Below, piece after piece: positions 47,715 to 58,264 of a stretch of 64,000 bases of DNA (position 1 is its first letter; the number at the start of each line of letters is the position of its first letter). Below the pieces are notes generated by a model. The model had not been told where the DNA came from and did no database searches. It saw nothing but the letters and a program-made list of their open reading frames with translations. The position numbers and the translations under genes are program-made. The stretch is from positions 1-64,000 of the forward strand of contig JAPJBO010000334.1 in the NCBI GenBank assembly GCA_030068145.1. The letters run 5' to 3'. Source of the stretch: Diplonema papillatum (lineage: Eukaryota > Euglenozoa > Diplonemea > Diplonemida > Diplonemidae).

Positions 47715-48428
47715 TCAGACGTCGACACGTTCTGGGCTCGCGCTGTCGGATTCATCGCTCGCTTCGTCGTCGCTGGACTGCGGGGAGCCGCTGCTCCCTC
47801 CGTCGTTGTCGTTCTGCAACTCGACGGACGGCGAGCCGGATGGGCTGGAGGACATCGTACGCCGGTGAACGATCGCCGACAAGCGCGCGTTTTCAAGCTT
47901 CGCCGCGTCGAGCTGTGCCTGCAGAGCCTCCTGCGCGGCGCGGTGGCGCTGCTGGTCGATCTTCGTCGACTCGCCGACTGCGGTGAGCAGGTTTTCGATT
48001 TGGGTCTGGTGCTCGTGGCGGAGTTCTTCAAGGTCGTGCCGGTTGGCTTCCTCCCGTTGGTCCGCTTCGAGGACCAGCTTGTCCGCGAACAGTTTCAGAG
48101 CCCCTCGCTCAGCTACCCAGTGACCCTGCTGCATCGCGTGCTCGATCTCGTTGTCCTGCAGGCATTTTGCCCTCGCCTCTGCTTCGCCCAGCTTCTTCTC
48201 GAGCTCCTCTGTCTTGGCTACCGCCGTCGCCAGCTCGCGTTCACTCTCCTTCCTGCGCAGCTGCTCGCTCTCCTTCAGGTTGTTGACGATACCTTCCTTC
48301 TCCGCAACGCGCTGCTCCGCCTCCGCCGTCGCCTCTTTCACTTGTGTCGCCATCACCGTCTCCATCTGTGGCCACGTTTTCTTTTTCGAGACACTGCACG
48401 CGCAGCCATGAAGTATGCAGGAGGCCAA
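47715..48428 (-). CDS. Coiled-coil exon, probably 3' part of the kinesin-like gene
   Basis: A 237-residue open frame. From METVMATQVKEA onward it is a long charged coiled coil (KEGIVNNLKESEQLRRKESERE; KTEELEKKLGEAEARAKCL), then an acidic Ser-rich tail (SDDEASDESDSASPERVDV). The residues before that Met look like intron, and an acceptor-like CCACAG|ATG sits there, phase 0 as needed after the donor at 49157. It may therefore be the last exon of the kinesin-like gene, or a separate short coiled-coil gene starting at the same ATG. Coiled coil plus acidic tail is compatible with a cargo or dimerisation region. Confidence 0.6.
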   Translation of the reverse strand: MASCILHGCACSVSKKKTWPQMETVMATQVKEATAEAEQRVAEKEGIVNNLKESEQLRRKESERELATAVAKTEELEKKLGEAEARAKCLQDNEIEHAMQQGHWVAERGALKLFADKLVLEADQREEANRHDLEELRHEHQTQIENLLTAVGESTKIDQQRHRAAQEALQAQLDAAKLENARLSAIVHRRTMSSSPSGSPSVELQNDNDGGSSGSPQSSDDEASDESDSASPERVDV

Positions 48429-48548
48429 CAGGCTACTGTTGAGGGAGAACTATAATATACAATGGTAAGGCGTCAAGGTAAATAATAAGTCGAGTGAAGG
48501 CTTGGGTCTTTCGGGAGAAGCCGCGAGCGAGATTCTTCGGTGATCCAA

Positions 48549-48624
48549 CAGCCAGGGCTTCCCCCATCAGCCAGGGCTTCCCCCATCAGCCAGGGCTTCC
48601 CCCATCAGCCAGGGCTTCCCCCAT
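48549..48624. repeat. 19-bp tandem repeat, four units
   Basis: Four nearly exact copies of agccagggcttcccccatc between coiled-coil exons, probably intronic. Confidence 0.9.
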
Positions 48625-49154
48625 GCAAAACTCAAAAATGACCCGGCAGTCGGGTAAAGTGGCATTGGCGGAAGGGGGGGTCCCGCTCGGACCGTGGGGA
48701 TCGGATCGAAGGACGGGCTGAGGGGAGCAGTGAGCATGCTGAGTGGATTGAGGAACATCCTGGGAAAGAGCAAGCTGCGAGGTTCGGGGAACAGGTTGAA
48801 GGTACTTGTTGAAAAACGCTAATGACAAATCGATAAGGGGGGCGGGTCGGGAACAAGGAGAGGGAGAAACTGCCTGTACTGTTCGCTGCTTTCAATTCCT
48901 TCGCGACGTCCCAGCAAGGGCTAGTTCCTTCTGCAGGTCCTTGGCTAAGGAAACATAAACAAGTACGCTTGAAGCACGTAGATGCACTAAGCCGGTCCAT
49001 CCCCTCCTGATAGTCATGTACTGTGGTACGCTGTTGTTGTTAGGCAGCTCCAACAATTCTGTGCAGCTTCAGCTTCAGGAGCTTACATCGTCTTTGGGCA
49101 AGTCAGACTAAGCAAACTGCTGATCTCCTGCCGATTGAAAACGAGAGGACACTT

Positions 49155-49644
49155 TCATACCCGGTCGAGAGTACGCTCGAGCTCGATGACATAAGATTGC
49201 TGCGACTTCTTGTTGGCTTCGAGGCTGGTGACATTGGCGCCCAATCGCTTGTTGGCTCCTTCCAGCGTGTGGATAGTTCGCTCCTGCAGTGTTAGATGAG
49301 ATATATCGCATGAATAAGCCCGGATTTGCCGTGCAAAGTGCACGGCAAGTGCGCTGTCTACCGGAATGGACTCGTACACTTTTCTACCACGCTTACTAGC
49401 ACCCTATGAGAAGACAAAGCCATACCAGCTCGGCTAGCCGGTCATCGCCGCATGCGGCCTGCTTGAGACGCGCGATTTCTTCTTGCAGCCGAAGCGTTTC
49501 AGCTTCGTGTTCCTGCTGCAGGTGGACTACTTTTGCTTCCGCTTCGAGCCTGCGAACCTTTTCGGCAGCGACTTGCTTCTGCAGTACGGGTTTGTCGTTT
49601 GTAAAATTGTCTTTGTTCTCCACATGAGTAGCGGTGGTATACAC
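49155..49644 (-). CDS. Coiled-coil exons of the kinesin-like gene
   Basis: Two short minus-strand coding blocks. The first (about 49644-49426) reads KPVLQKQVAAEKVRRLEAEA...EEIARLKQAACGDDRLAEL and ends at the clear donor GAGCTG|GTATGG. The second (about 49379-49157) reads LTLQERTIHTLEGANKRLGA...QSYVIELERTLDR and ends at donor GACCGG|GTATGA. Both are strongly heptad-like. The acceptor of the second block is unclear because the intervening intron would be only about 50 bp, so exact starts are not resolved. Confidence 0.55.
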
Positions 49645-49826
49645 TTTCCCACCGGGCAGTGCCGGCAGGCTGAGTAGTGGTAAGGCATGAATCGGTGAAG
49701 TGGTGAGTAGTGGTAGCAGTAGAGCATGAAGTAGTGAATAGGCGCTCGGGTTTCGATCCTGCTTTGGTGAGGACGATGTAGTACGCTGGCTTTTGTTGTA
49801 CTACTAACAATGCATTGACAAGTTAC

Positions 49827-50217
49827 CCCAAAATGAAAAGGCAGACATGGAGAAGTCCTTCCGCATCGTTTGACACAGGGGCGGCGCGCTGCTGGAGCTG
49901 CTTCAACTTTGACTCCAGGGTTACTCTACGGCGCTTCTCGAGGTCAAGGTCCTTCAGGACGTGTTCAAGACGGGCGGCGAGGTTCGTATTCTTGGAGCGA
50001 AGGTCGAACTGTTCGGAAATCAGCTTCGTGTACGATTGGCACCCGCCAACCGTCGTCGGCGTCAAGACCACGTTCCGCCAATTGTCGACCTTTTGCGTGA
50101 TTTCGAGGCAGGCGTTTATTTCAACAGCGGTAGTCGGGTGCGGAGGACTAGTCGCTGCCCGCTCCTTGCCGTGCACCAGCATGCTGGCGAGTGCACGCTT
50201 TGCAGTGCGGCCTTCGT
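49827..50217 (-). CDS. Coiled-coil exon following the kinesin-like motor
   Basis: An open frame continuing in phase 1 from the motor exon if the acceptor lies at about 50211-50217. It encodes an N-terminal stretch (KERAATSPPHPTTAVEINAC) and then a coiled coil (ISEQFDLRSKNTNLAARLEH; LKDLDLEKRRRVTLESKLKQLQQR), typical of a stalk after a kinesin motor. The end is near a GGG|GTAACT donor. Confidence 0.5.
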
Positions 50218-50438
50218 CTTTTATCTCCTAGTTGGTGGGTACGACTTGTCAGGGGAAATGACAGCAACACTTACGACAACGAAACCACAAAAAGTGCCAA
50301 TACAAGAACCTCTCAAAAGTTACTTCCGCGCACGCAAAAAGGTACAAAAATGACCATCGTTGACAACTTTAGTTGATGCTGATTGCCCATGATGTTTCGT
50401 TTATCCGTGCAAGACCCGAACTCCGGTACTGTTCGTAC

Positions 50439-51612
50439 CTGCAGCGAAAGAAGGCCCGGACGCTTTGTCACTATCGGTTGATTGGCTGAACCGTGACTCA
50501 GCCAGTGTCTGTCCGACCTTAACAAAGATGGAGACCCTTGTAGGAGAACGGGAGCTTGTACACACCGTGGCGATCCGGCAGAACAGCAAAGCGCGTTCCA
50601 ACGCAGTTGGGTCCCCGTCGTCTGCTTCAGGGGAGGCTGCGAAGGATGGGATGAAGAACAGAACGTGCTTTTCGCAGCGTTCGGAGGAGAGTCGCATCGT
50701 ATTAACGAGGAATTCCGCGCCTTTACCACCAAGGGTGGCCCGGGGTGGTTGTTGTTGCTGTTGATTTGACGCATGCGAGAGTTGCGAGAAGAGCGAGCAG
50801 AGCGACGAAGCGTGCTCCTTTTGAGACGAGTAACCGATGTCAACCAGCAACAGGACCCCCCGCTTCTGTCCGCGCTTCACCAAGATGGAAAAGAGGGTCA
50901 ATACGCCGTCGCTTGCGCACGCGTTCTTTTGAGGCATGTTACTCACACATTTCCGGACTTCATCCACACCTGACTCACACGACATCAAAATCCGTGATTT
51001 TCCCCCGGGGATCGATCCTTGAAACACGTTCGAAGACCCCGTCGGTTCTCTCACGACGATCTCGCTCCCAGCAACTAAGTCAATGACCTTTGCCCCGTCA
51101 ACGCACGCTGCCTGCAAGGACACAACGTCGCATCGAACGTCAATCGCACTGAAAACTCTGCGCAGCACTTTGTGCAAGTACCCTTCAGTTGCCACCTGAC
51201 GTCCGACCAGCTCATCCCAGGAGGCGTCGCCGGCGATTAACAACGCGCCGTGCTGTCCGTTCATGATCCTGTCAACCAGAGGCCCGGCGGCGGGGCAGAA
51301 CGCGCTTTTGCCGCCGTCGGCCGCGGCGTCGAAGCAGCAGAACTCGAGCGCTTTGTAATCCGGCCGCGCCTGCACCTCGACCACGTTCCCCGCCGCTCGC
51401 ACGCCCAGCACGTCCTCGCCGCCGCCGTCGCTGCCCGGCCCGTTGATCTGCGCGAAGACCTTCGCCGGCCCCATTTTGGACTCTTCTTCACCCTTTCCCA
51501 GGGAGGAGGGGGCGGGGAGGGTTTCTCTTCTCCTCTTCACCCTAGAGATCATAAATTCCATTTTTAAGAGTGCAAGCCTTGTGTTGTCAGCGGGTATTCT
51601 TGTTTTCGGCAT
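50439..51612 (-). CDS. Kinesin-like protein with degenerate motor domain (motor exon)
   Basis: Exon 1 gives 391 residues and ends at donor GCTGCAG|GTACGA (phase 1). From about residue 50 it follows the kinesin motor order: AKVFAQI (beta 1), LEFCCFD (FxFD), PAAGPLVDRIMNGQHGALLIAG (like VxxxLxGYNGTIFAYG), GYLHKVLRRVFSAI, then VVSLQAACVDGAKVIDLV (like SYxEIYxExIxDLL). Nucleotide motifs are lost: the P-loop GQTGSGKT position reads GDASWDEL (128-135), switch I NxxSSRSH is replaced by NACASDGVLTL, and switch II DLAGSE reads DIGYSS (258-263). The end resembles the alpha 5/6 region (HVLFFIPSFAASP...ALERALLFCRIA). ATP hydrolysis is unlikely; a non-motile microtubule binder or a partner subunit, as with yeast Vik1/Cik1, is inferred. 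Coiled-coil exons follow downstream. Confidence 0.75.
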
Positions 51613-51988
51613 CGTTGTCCACGGCTAGCGACTACGACTCCGTAGAAGCTGCAGAGACGAGGATCATGTTCTTGTTTCATGCCATTTGGTACCACCCGGT
51701 TCTTCGCTACAGAACCCTTGCAAATCTCCCACGCAACGTCGATCTCCGGATATCCGCCACGGTCGCCAATTATTGGCCAATACAGTTCAGCGTCATTGGA
51801 ATAGTCGTCCGCTTGCGTAGGAGCCTACAATTCAAGATCCGGCTCCTTGAAGCGAGTGTCGATGACTGAAAACGATGGATGTAAAGAGACGACTCCGCTT
51901 TTCTCGCTATCCTTCTTTTAGGTGGCGGAAAACCCCGAAAGACTTTCGTTAGTCTGGGAAGAATGCTGCCTCTAATGAAAATTTGATG

Positions 51989-54709
51989 CTAGCATCGCAT
52001 GGACCCGTGTGGAACATCAGATCTGTGGGCCTCTGGGTCAAGGGTCAAGCAGGTGCCGCCCCGGCCGCCGCGGCCGCGGCCACGGCCGCGGCCGCCATGA
52101 CCACCGCCACCCCCGTCGCCATTGCTGTTGTCGCGGCCAGCACCACCCCTGTGATGCCCCCGTCCGCAGCACGCGTCGGCGTTCGGGCAGGTCCCGCATC
52201 GCGTTAGCCGATGCGCCCGGCAGCATTGAATGCGCAGGCCGTCGTCCGGGCGGTGGTGCACCTGGCAGCACTGGTCAACTACAAGGCTGTAGTTTCTTCG
52301 CATGCCAGTGCACACCGCGCACTTCTGCTTTGCGCAGGCATCGCAGACCGACTGCGTGCGGAGCAGAGGGTCCGCCTGCGCAGCCGGTACAAGCACGGGA
52401 AGGCGCGGGCGTTGCGGCAGAGGGGTGGGCACGTCCCAGCGCAGCGAACGCTGTGCCCGCCGCGCCGCGTCGTACTGCGGGAACACGTCCCCGCCCCAGT
52501 TCTTCCCGTCCCCGGCAGCTGCCCGCGGAAAGCTCGCCTCCAGCACCCCGTGCGTCTCCTCGCCCCCGGCGAAGCGTGGGCGAGGTGTCAATCCCCCCCA
52601 CAGCATCGGCGCCCCCAGGGTCCTCATCGAGCCCACCCGGACCTTCCGCTCGGCAGGCAACGGCGACGGCAGCTGCAGGTCTCGGCACAGGCGGCACAAT
52701 GTCGACAGCATCGTCCAGAGGGTCTTCCCCCTCTGGTTGGCGGCGAGCCTTCGTATTCCCGGGGGGGCAGGGACGTCGACCCCGGTGTGGACCTCGAAGT
52801 CCACTGCCAGCTCGACGCACGACACCTCGCCCGCGTCGGTCCACCTCAGTGCCGACAGCCAGCCCTTGAGCGCCCGCATCGCACGGCCGCCGTACGGCCA
52901 TCTCGGCGGCTCATCCGGAAGGCGGTCGAAGTTGAACAGGTGTTGCACCGCCGGCAGCGGCGCAGCTGCGTGCCAGGGGTGCATCGGTTGCACCGCGGAG
53001 AGGCGGCGTCGCTCCGCCTCCACGCGTGCAGTGTACACCGCCGCCATGAGGCGGTGAAGGGCCGCGACCTCCACCCGCATTCCTTCGACAATTACCCCAT
53101 GCACACGCGTGCAAGACGGCCACCTCGCCCGGTCCGCCCGCAGGAGTTCGGCGAAGCAAGGACGGCCGCGGATCTCGTCGTAGGCGGGGCACTCCCACCA
53201 CAGGTGATCCGCTGTGTCCTGGACGCCTCGGTCGCAGTCCCTGCAGCCGCGGTCCAGCGGCGGACGCTGAGGTTCCGAAGAGGAGGATTCGGAGGCGTGC
53301 TCGTCAAAGCTGCCTGTCGTATCAGAGGCGGTCGACGACACGGACGCCGAGGAGCTCGGCGACCCGTCCGACCCGGCCGCCCCTCCGTTCGCACGCGCAT
53401 TCCGTCCCCACCGCGCTGCGAGAAACACACCCCCGGACAGGATCACCGCCAGTGCACGTTTCTCGCCAGCGTCAGCCGTCGCCAGGCGCAGCTCGTTCGT
53501 ACGCCTGCAGTCCACCCCTGCCTGCACACCGTTGTAAGACGGTCGTTGCCTCGCAAGCTGCGTCCAGGTAGTCTGCCGTAGCCGCGCCCGGATGGCGTGG
53601 TGCCTCTCGCCCCTCTCCATGTCGAGAAGCCGGCGGCCCTCGAGCGCCGCGGTCGCAAAATCGCGACCTTCGTAACCGATGCCCGCGACCGTGAAACCGT
53701 CAGAGATGGCGATCCCGACAGGACCTAGGCGCGCCTCCGGCAACAACACACCGTGCCGGCTGTAAAGCCGGGCGATGTTCAGCATGCGGGCATACACGCG
53801 GGGGAGCCTCTCGCACGCGTCGAAAAACGAGCATAGAATCCTGTACGGCCGAGCAATCATCGGATCAAGACGGTGACCCTTCGCCAGGATCGACAGCACC
53901 GCCGTCACGCTTCTCGACGGCTGCCTGCTCCCAAAAGCGCCCCTTACGACCCGCGTCCGGAGCCCCTTCAGGCGCGTCTGCGTGTACGTCTCGTAGGAGC
54001 ACCCCGCAAGGACACTGCTGAGAACGTTCGAACTCGCCACCTCGCAGCGGACATCGAACGGAAGCTTCGAGGTACTCAGCCTGTCAATCAGACCGTCATG
54101 TGCGCTCAGACGCGCATCGTTGGCCCGACTCGCTCGGACGCTCTCCACACTCGTTCGCACCCCGAGGATCTTCGCAGACGTCGCCGTCACTATGGCCTCG
54201 CCGCCCACCTTCACCGCGCTGGCGTACGGTCGCCGCCTGCGCTGCTGCGTCGAGCCCGCACGGATACCCATTGCCACGGTTTTCGACATGTTGAGGCGCA
54301 TCCCGGTCAGGGCACAGAACCGCGCGACGATGTCGACCGCCTGCTGCAGCTCGGCTTCCGCCGGCGCAAGGAGCGTGGCGTCATCCGCCAACGACTCCGA
54401 AGACACCTCCGGCACCCGCACCGAAACCGCGCGGAGCACTACCGACAATAGCGCGTTGATCAGTATGACCGACAGCGGGCAGCCCTGCAGAATGCCATTT
54501 GTCACCTCGAACTCGGAGCCCACGCCGAGCGGCAGCTTGAACCGTCGCTTCATGCCGCGGTACATGGCGCGCAAGGGGCGCAAGATGCGCGCGTCCAGAC
54601 GTCTCATACACCAAACACAACATGGCATAATAGAGTATGTTTCGGAAAAAGGGATGAGCGTCAGAAGCAATAGAGAGCCTGTGGGCAACTCATGAAGCAA
54701 GCGCCACAT
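51989..54709 (-). mobile_element. 5'-truncated LINE ORF with Cys-rich, RGG-rich tail
   Basis: A 906-residue uninterrupted frame. RT homology starts only at about residue 37 (LRPLRAMYRGMKRRF) and shows NGILQGCPLS and the active-site motif LADDATLL (ADD at 108-110), then the thumb. Fingers and palm motif A are missing, so the copy is 5'-truncated or its start lies in another exon. A C-terminal zinc-knuckle-like motif CRDCDRG...HLWWEC follows, as in R1/R2-type LINEs. After that come about 300 further residues with Cys pairs (CDACAKQKCAVC; CCRAHRLTRCGTC) and an RGG/GGG tail (GRGRGRGGRGG). The long intact frame after a lost 5' end is odd for a dead copy. It could be an expressed remnant. Confidence 0.75.
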
Positions 54710-55105
54710 CTACTGGCAGCTAGGATGAGAAAAGAGAGTCGGCAGGACAAGATGGGAGCCTCAAGGTTTTCTACTCCCGGAGAATGCGCTGCCTCGGGTC
54801 CGTTTCCGAAGGCAGAATCTAGGATTGGAGGGCCAGTAGCTCGTTCACCTCCTGCTACGGACGGATTACTTGGCACTGACCCTCATTCTTTGCGACGAAC
54901 ACGGACCAAACAAAACGACTCAGCTCGGCCGCTTCTCGGCGGAGCATGTTCGAGTATTAACTTCATTGACGTTAAGCGTCCAAGAACCGACTAGAAGCAA
55001 AGGTCGTGTGCCGCTACGTGGTTGCCCAACACCCCACATAACATGTCCAGCGTGGGGTAGCTACTACACGCTGAACGACTAGTGAGAAGGACTATATACA
55101 GGCAA

Positions 55106-55951
55106 TCATCGAGGAACGACGAATGTGTAATAAATGGCGGCCGACAGGGCGGGCCCCAGCCGCGTTCCATCGCCCAGCGGCAAGTCCGCGAGCATGCTTC
55201 TCTTCGTCTCTTCTTCCACTGCCGCGTCGGCGTACTTGCCGAGCAGGTGCGCGACCGTCGGGTACACTTCCAACACAGCCCGGACTCCGGGAAGGCCCAG
55301 CGAAGGAACGGTGCCGAGCATCTTGGCGAAGATTTCATGCGGCACCTTCGCCCCTGGGGTTTTCGGCTCGTGGCTGTGTATCTTGTACGGAGCTTTGGCG
55401 ATGTAACACGTGAAAGCGACGAGCAGCTGACCTACGGCTACCGCAGAAGGCAAATGGTGGATGGACAGAATGCTGTCGTGAGTTAGGAGAGATACTGCGG
55501 GGTTGGCGCGGGAATCTTCGAAGATGATGATTGTCCGTCGGTGAGAGCGGGAGTTGCGAGGGTTGCTTGCCGCCGTTTGTTTGACATTCAGCGCGTCTAG
55601 GATGTATGGCACAAGGCCGTCGCCGATCGCGGTGACGACTGACTTCTTCAAGATGATGGCGTCCAGGTTCACTGCAAACCAATCCCCACCCAGAGTCTGT
55701 TGGTTGTCGTACCGCCACCATTTTGTCTTCCACGAAAGCGAGCAGGACACGTGCCGTACGAAACGTTTGACGTTTACCTTTGGGACGCCTGCGTTCTCTA
55801 ACTGATTCTGATACTCGTCGTCCCACGCGTCTTCGTCAATCTCGACCTCTGTGTGCTCCAGACCAGCTTCACCAGTCACCAATCGTCTCTCTTCCGCCTT
55901 CTTTACCTTCACCTGACTCCGAGCCTCTTCCGTCGCTTTGCGCTTGCTCAT
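55106..55951 (-). CDS. EME1: EME1-like partner of MUS81 (structure-specific endonuclease)
   Basis: 281 residues from the ATG at 55951 (MSKRKATEEARSQ). A basic, nuclear-signal-like N-terminus and an acidic linker (EVEIDEDAWDDEY) are followed by an ERCC4-like region (TIIIFEDSR; LPSAVAVGQLLVAFTCYIAK-APYK) and a C-terminal helix-hairpin-helix: SLGLPGVRAVLEVYPTVAHLL, then LADLPL...RLGPALSAAIYY. This matches the EME1 end pattern ...VSxxxAxAVVxxYPSPxxLxxAY...LLADI...RRIGPELSRRIY. EME1 is the non-catalytic partner of MUS81, cleaving branched DNA at stalled forks and in recombination. The ERKxxxD active-site motif is not visible, as expected for EME1. It is much shorter than animal EME1 (~570 aa), lacking most of the N-terminal region. 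Confidence 0.72.
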   Translation of the reverse strand: MSKRKATEEARSQVKVKKAEERRLVTGEAGLEHTEVEIDEDAWDDEYQNQLENAGVPKVNVKRFVRHVSCSLSWKTKWWRYDNQQTLGGDWFAVNLDAIILKKSVVTAIGDGLVPYILDALNVKQTAASNPRNSRSHRRTIIIFEDSRANPAVSLLTHDSILSIHHLPSAVAVGQLLVAFTCYIAKAPYKIHSHEPKTPGAKVPHEIFAKMLGTVPSLGLPGVRAVLEVYPTVAHLLGKYADAAVEEETKRSMLADLPLGDGTRLGPALSAAIYYTFVVPR

Positions 55952-57139
55952 TTTCGACAAATGTCTACCTAAATCGAGAAGAGTCGAGCTACGCTTGATG
56001 AGCACGGTTCATGAAGCGATGATGACACAAAGACTTCCACTCGTTTTGTGTTACCGTCGATCCCGAGGGACGATCAGTTTGATGTCTTGCGACGTTTGTT
56101 TGCTGGGTAAGAAATCTGGTGATGCGCTTCAGTTAGTATGCCAAACTAGTTAGCTCGCTATCTTCCAGGGTGCTCAATTCACGTTTTTTTCAATTCCTGG
56201 TAGTGTTTGGTGAGAGAGTCTCGCTGGACCCGTTGGCTACTGGTAGCAAGACCGTCGCTAGCTGCGGTGTTTGTACCGCCGCCACTTTGTTGGTCCGATT
56301 ATCTGGTAAACGGCGGGAGTGACTAAGTCTTTCTTCTTAAGGAAGATAGTCGAAGGCCTGACGCCTGACACTAATGCAACAAACTTACAGCTGGATCCGG
56401 CCGGGAACCCCTCCAGTACGGATCTGGCAGGTGGGCAACGGCACCTCTCCTTTTTGCGAGCACGTGTACCGGGGAAAGTCTTCGGCACGACACGCCTTCG
56501 GTTCGGCTGCTGCATGAGGACCACCGATTTCCATGTTTGGGACAACAGTATCGAGGCGTGGTGTACCTTCCCGGCCAAATGCCTCGTCTTCTCATTAAAG
56601 ACGCGCGCGGACCAATGAGACTCCTGCTGTCCAATAGCGGGCGAAACTGCAGCCAAGGGAACGGGCTTGAACTGTCAGCGGGAAAAGAAGACCCTGTTGA
56701 GTTTGACTCTAGTCTGACTCTGTGCAGTGACGAGAGGTGTAGAATGGGGGGACGGTCGCAACACAATACAATACCACTACTTGTTGTCGCTTCACTGGCA
56801 ATCCTTGCGGCCCCCATTTCGTCATTCATAAAAGCGAGCCCACCACGTGAAGGAGTGCACGAAGAGGAGTTGCAACGAATTGAGCTAGATACGCGTCTGC
56901 TCACTGGAAACGCTTTGCGTTTCGATGGCTAGAGCACAAGATAGTGCCGAAACGCGACGGACACAGTCTAGAAGCTGCAACACCTTAAAACAGCTGCCTT
57001 GGGAAGGCGCAAGTTGGCAAGTGCCTGCAACCGAACGGGTGGTTCACGCATTGAGCCAAGGCACCCGCAGAGCGAGTGCGGGGGATCTCGGATGTGGTTA
57101 GCCCAAGATTCTGGCGCGTCGGCACTCGTGCCTGTCAGC
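55952..57139. other. Intergenic spacer with dispersed-repeat copy
   Basis: No supported gene. A dispersed-repeat copy related to 45726-45815 lies at about 56389-56480. Confidence 0.5.
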
Positions 57140-58264
57140 CTACGCCTTCGACAAGTACACACGAAAGTGTCCGTGGTGGGTTTGCGTACGTGCTACCAGC
57201 GAGCCTGGTTCTGGCCTGAAGAGAGCATGCCGCGGGATGCCGAGAAGCTTGGGTGGCTTCCCGCGCACGACGAACGGAATGTTCGGGCAGCAGGTCGCAG
57301 ACAGCTTCTTGGACTTCTTCGGGTCGTGCCTGTGGAGGTCCACGAATGACGACCGCAGGTGCAGGATGGTAAGAATATCCTCCATGGGCGCCCGCTGGTC
57401 TTTCGGCACGGTCTTCAGGATTTCCATCGCGGCGTGCGCGTGCCTGTAGGCATCGTCAATTTGTTCGACCATGCTCGCAGCGTGGGAGGTCAGAGCGTGT
57501 GCCCACGCTTTGTAATCCGACACGTCAAGCTCACTCGCAGCATCACACCACGCAAGCCGCGCCCAGTGCTCCGGGGCTCGGCTGTTTGCTGCGCCGTACA
57601 GCAACATCACACGCGCCCATATTGCATCGGTGTAGTCGTACACAGGAATTGCCTTTACTGCCGCCGTCGTCCGCTTCAACTCGAGACCGAATGGGTCCTT
57701 CACGTTCTGCACCCCACCTGGAGAGTTCCTGATTTGCGATTCCGAGTACTTCATGCGGTCCCCCCAGTGCGCGAGAAGGTATCCGCAGGCCCAGATTTCG
57801 GGTGTGGTCAGCGCTTGCTTCCGCAGAAGCTCGTGCATGGTGATGGCGGTTGCGGCGGCGACCTTCGAGTCTTTCATGTAAATGGCAGCCATGTTGAGCC
57901 TGCCCAACAGCCACAGCCGGAAGTCTTGAGGAGCAGGGTGGGCTGCGAAGGTTGCCGCTGCCGCTTCCGACTTTTTCCAGATGTCGATGTCAGTCGAGGT
58001 GTAGTGGTCCACCTCCAGAAGCTCAGGGACACCGAGAGCAGGGGCGAGCATCGACTTCGCTGTGGTGTACAGCTCGTAGTCTCCAAGCTGTGCAGACGCA
58101 ATAAGTGCGAGGCTGCAGGCGACCGGGTCTTCGTCCTCCTCCTGCTGCAAGTTCGTGATCGCGGCTGCTGTCTCATACAACAAATCGTCGACAGTTGGGT
58201 CCACCCATTCTACAGACGAACTGGCGAAGCGGCGCGCTGGAAGCAGCAGCGCCCGCCGTATCAT
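57140..58264 (-). CDS. Predicted mitochondrial protein, function unknown
   Basis: 374 residues from the ATG at 58264. The first 17 residues (MIRRALLLPARRFASSS) have no acids and three Arg pairs or singles, an amphipathic presequence typical of mitochondrial import; a following ASSSVEW is a plausible cleavage region. The rest is Ala- and helix-rich (ETAAAITNLQQEEDEDPVAC; LWLLGRLNMAAIYMKDSKVA; AHALTSHAASMVEQIDDAYR), resembling helical-repeat proteins (TPR/PPR-like), though I cannot assign repeats with certainty. Nothing suggests an enzyme. The last ~50 residues (from about SATCCPNIPF) are less protein-like, and a CTG|GTAGCA site there could be a missed donor. It ends 1.2 kb from the EME1-like gene. 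Confidence 0.68.
   Translation of the reverse strand: MIRRALLLPARRFASSSVEWVDPTVDDLLYETAAAITNLQQEEDEDPVACSLALIASAQLGDYELYTTAKSMLAPALGVPELLEVDHYTSTDIDIWKKSEAAAATFAAHPAPQDFRLWLLGRLNMAAIYMKDSKVAAATAITMHELLRKQALTTPEIWACGYLLAHWGDRMKYSESQIRNSPGGVQNVKDPFGLELKRTTAAVKAIPVYDYTDAIWARVMLLYGAANSRAPEHWARLAWCDAASELDVSDYKAWAHALTSHAASMVEQIDDAYRHAHAAMEILKTVPKDQRAPMEDILTILHLRSSFVDLHRHDPKKSKKLSATCCPNIPFVVRGKPPKLLGIPRHALFRPEPGSLVARTQTHHGHFRVYLSKA

Noticed and set aside
52211..53581. 456-codon plus-strand frame opposite the LINE ORF
   Set aside because: Antisense shadow; Arg/Pro/His-rich without any domain, and the minus frame carries RT and zinc-knuckle motifs.
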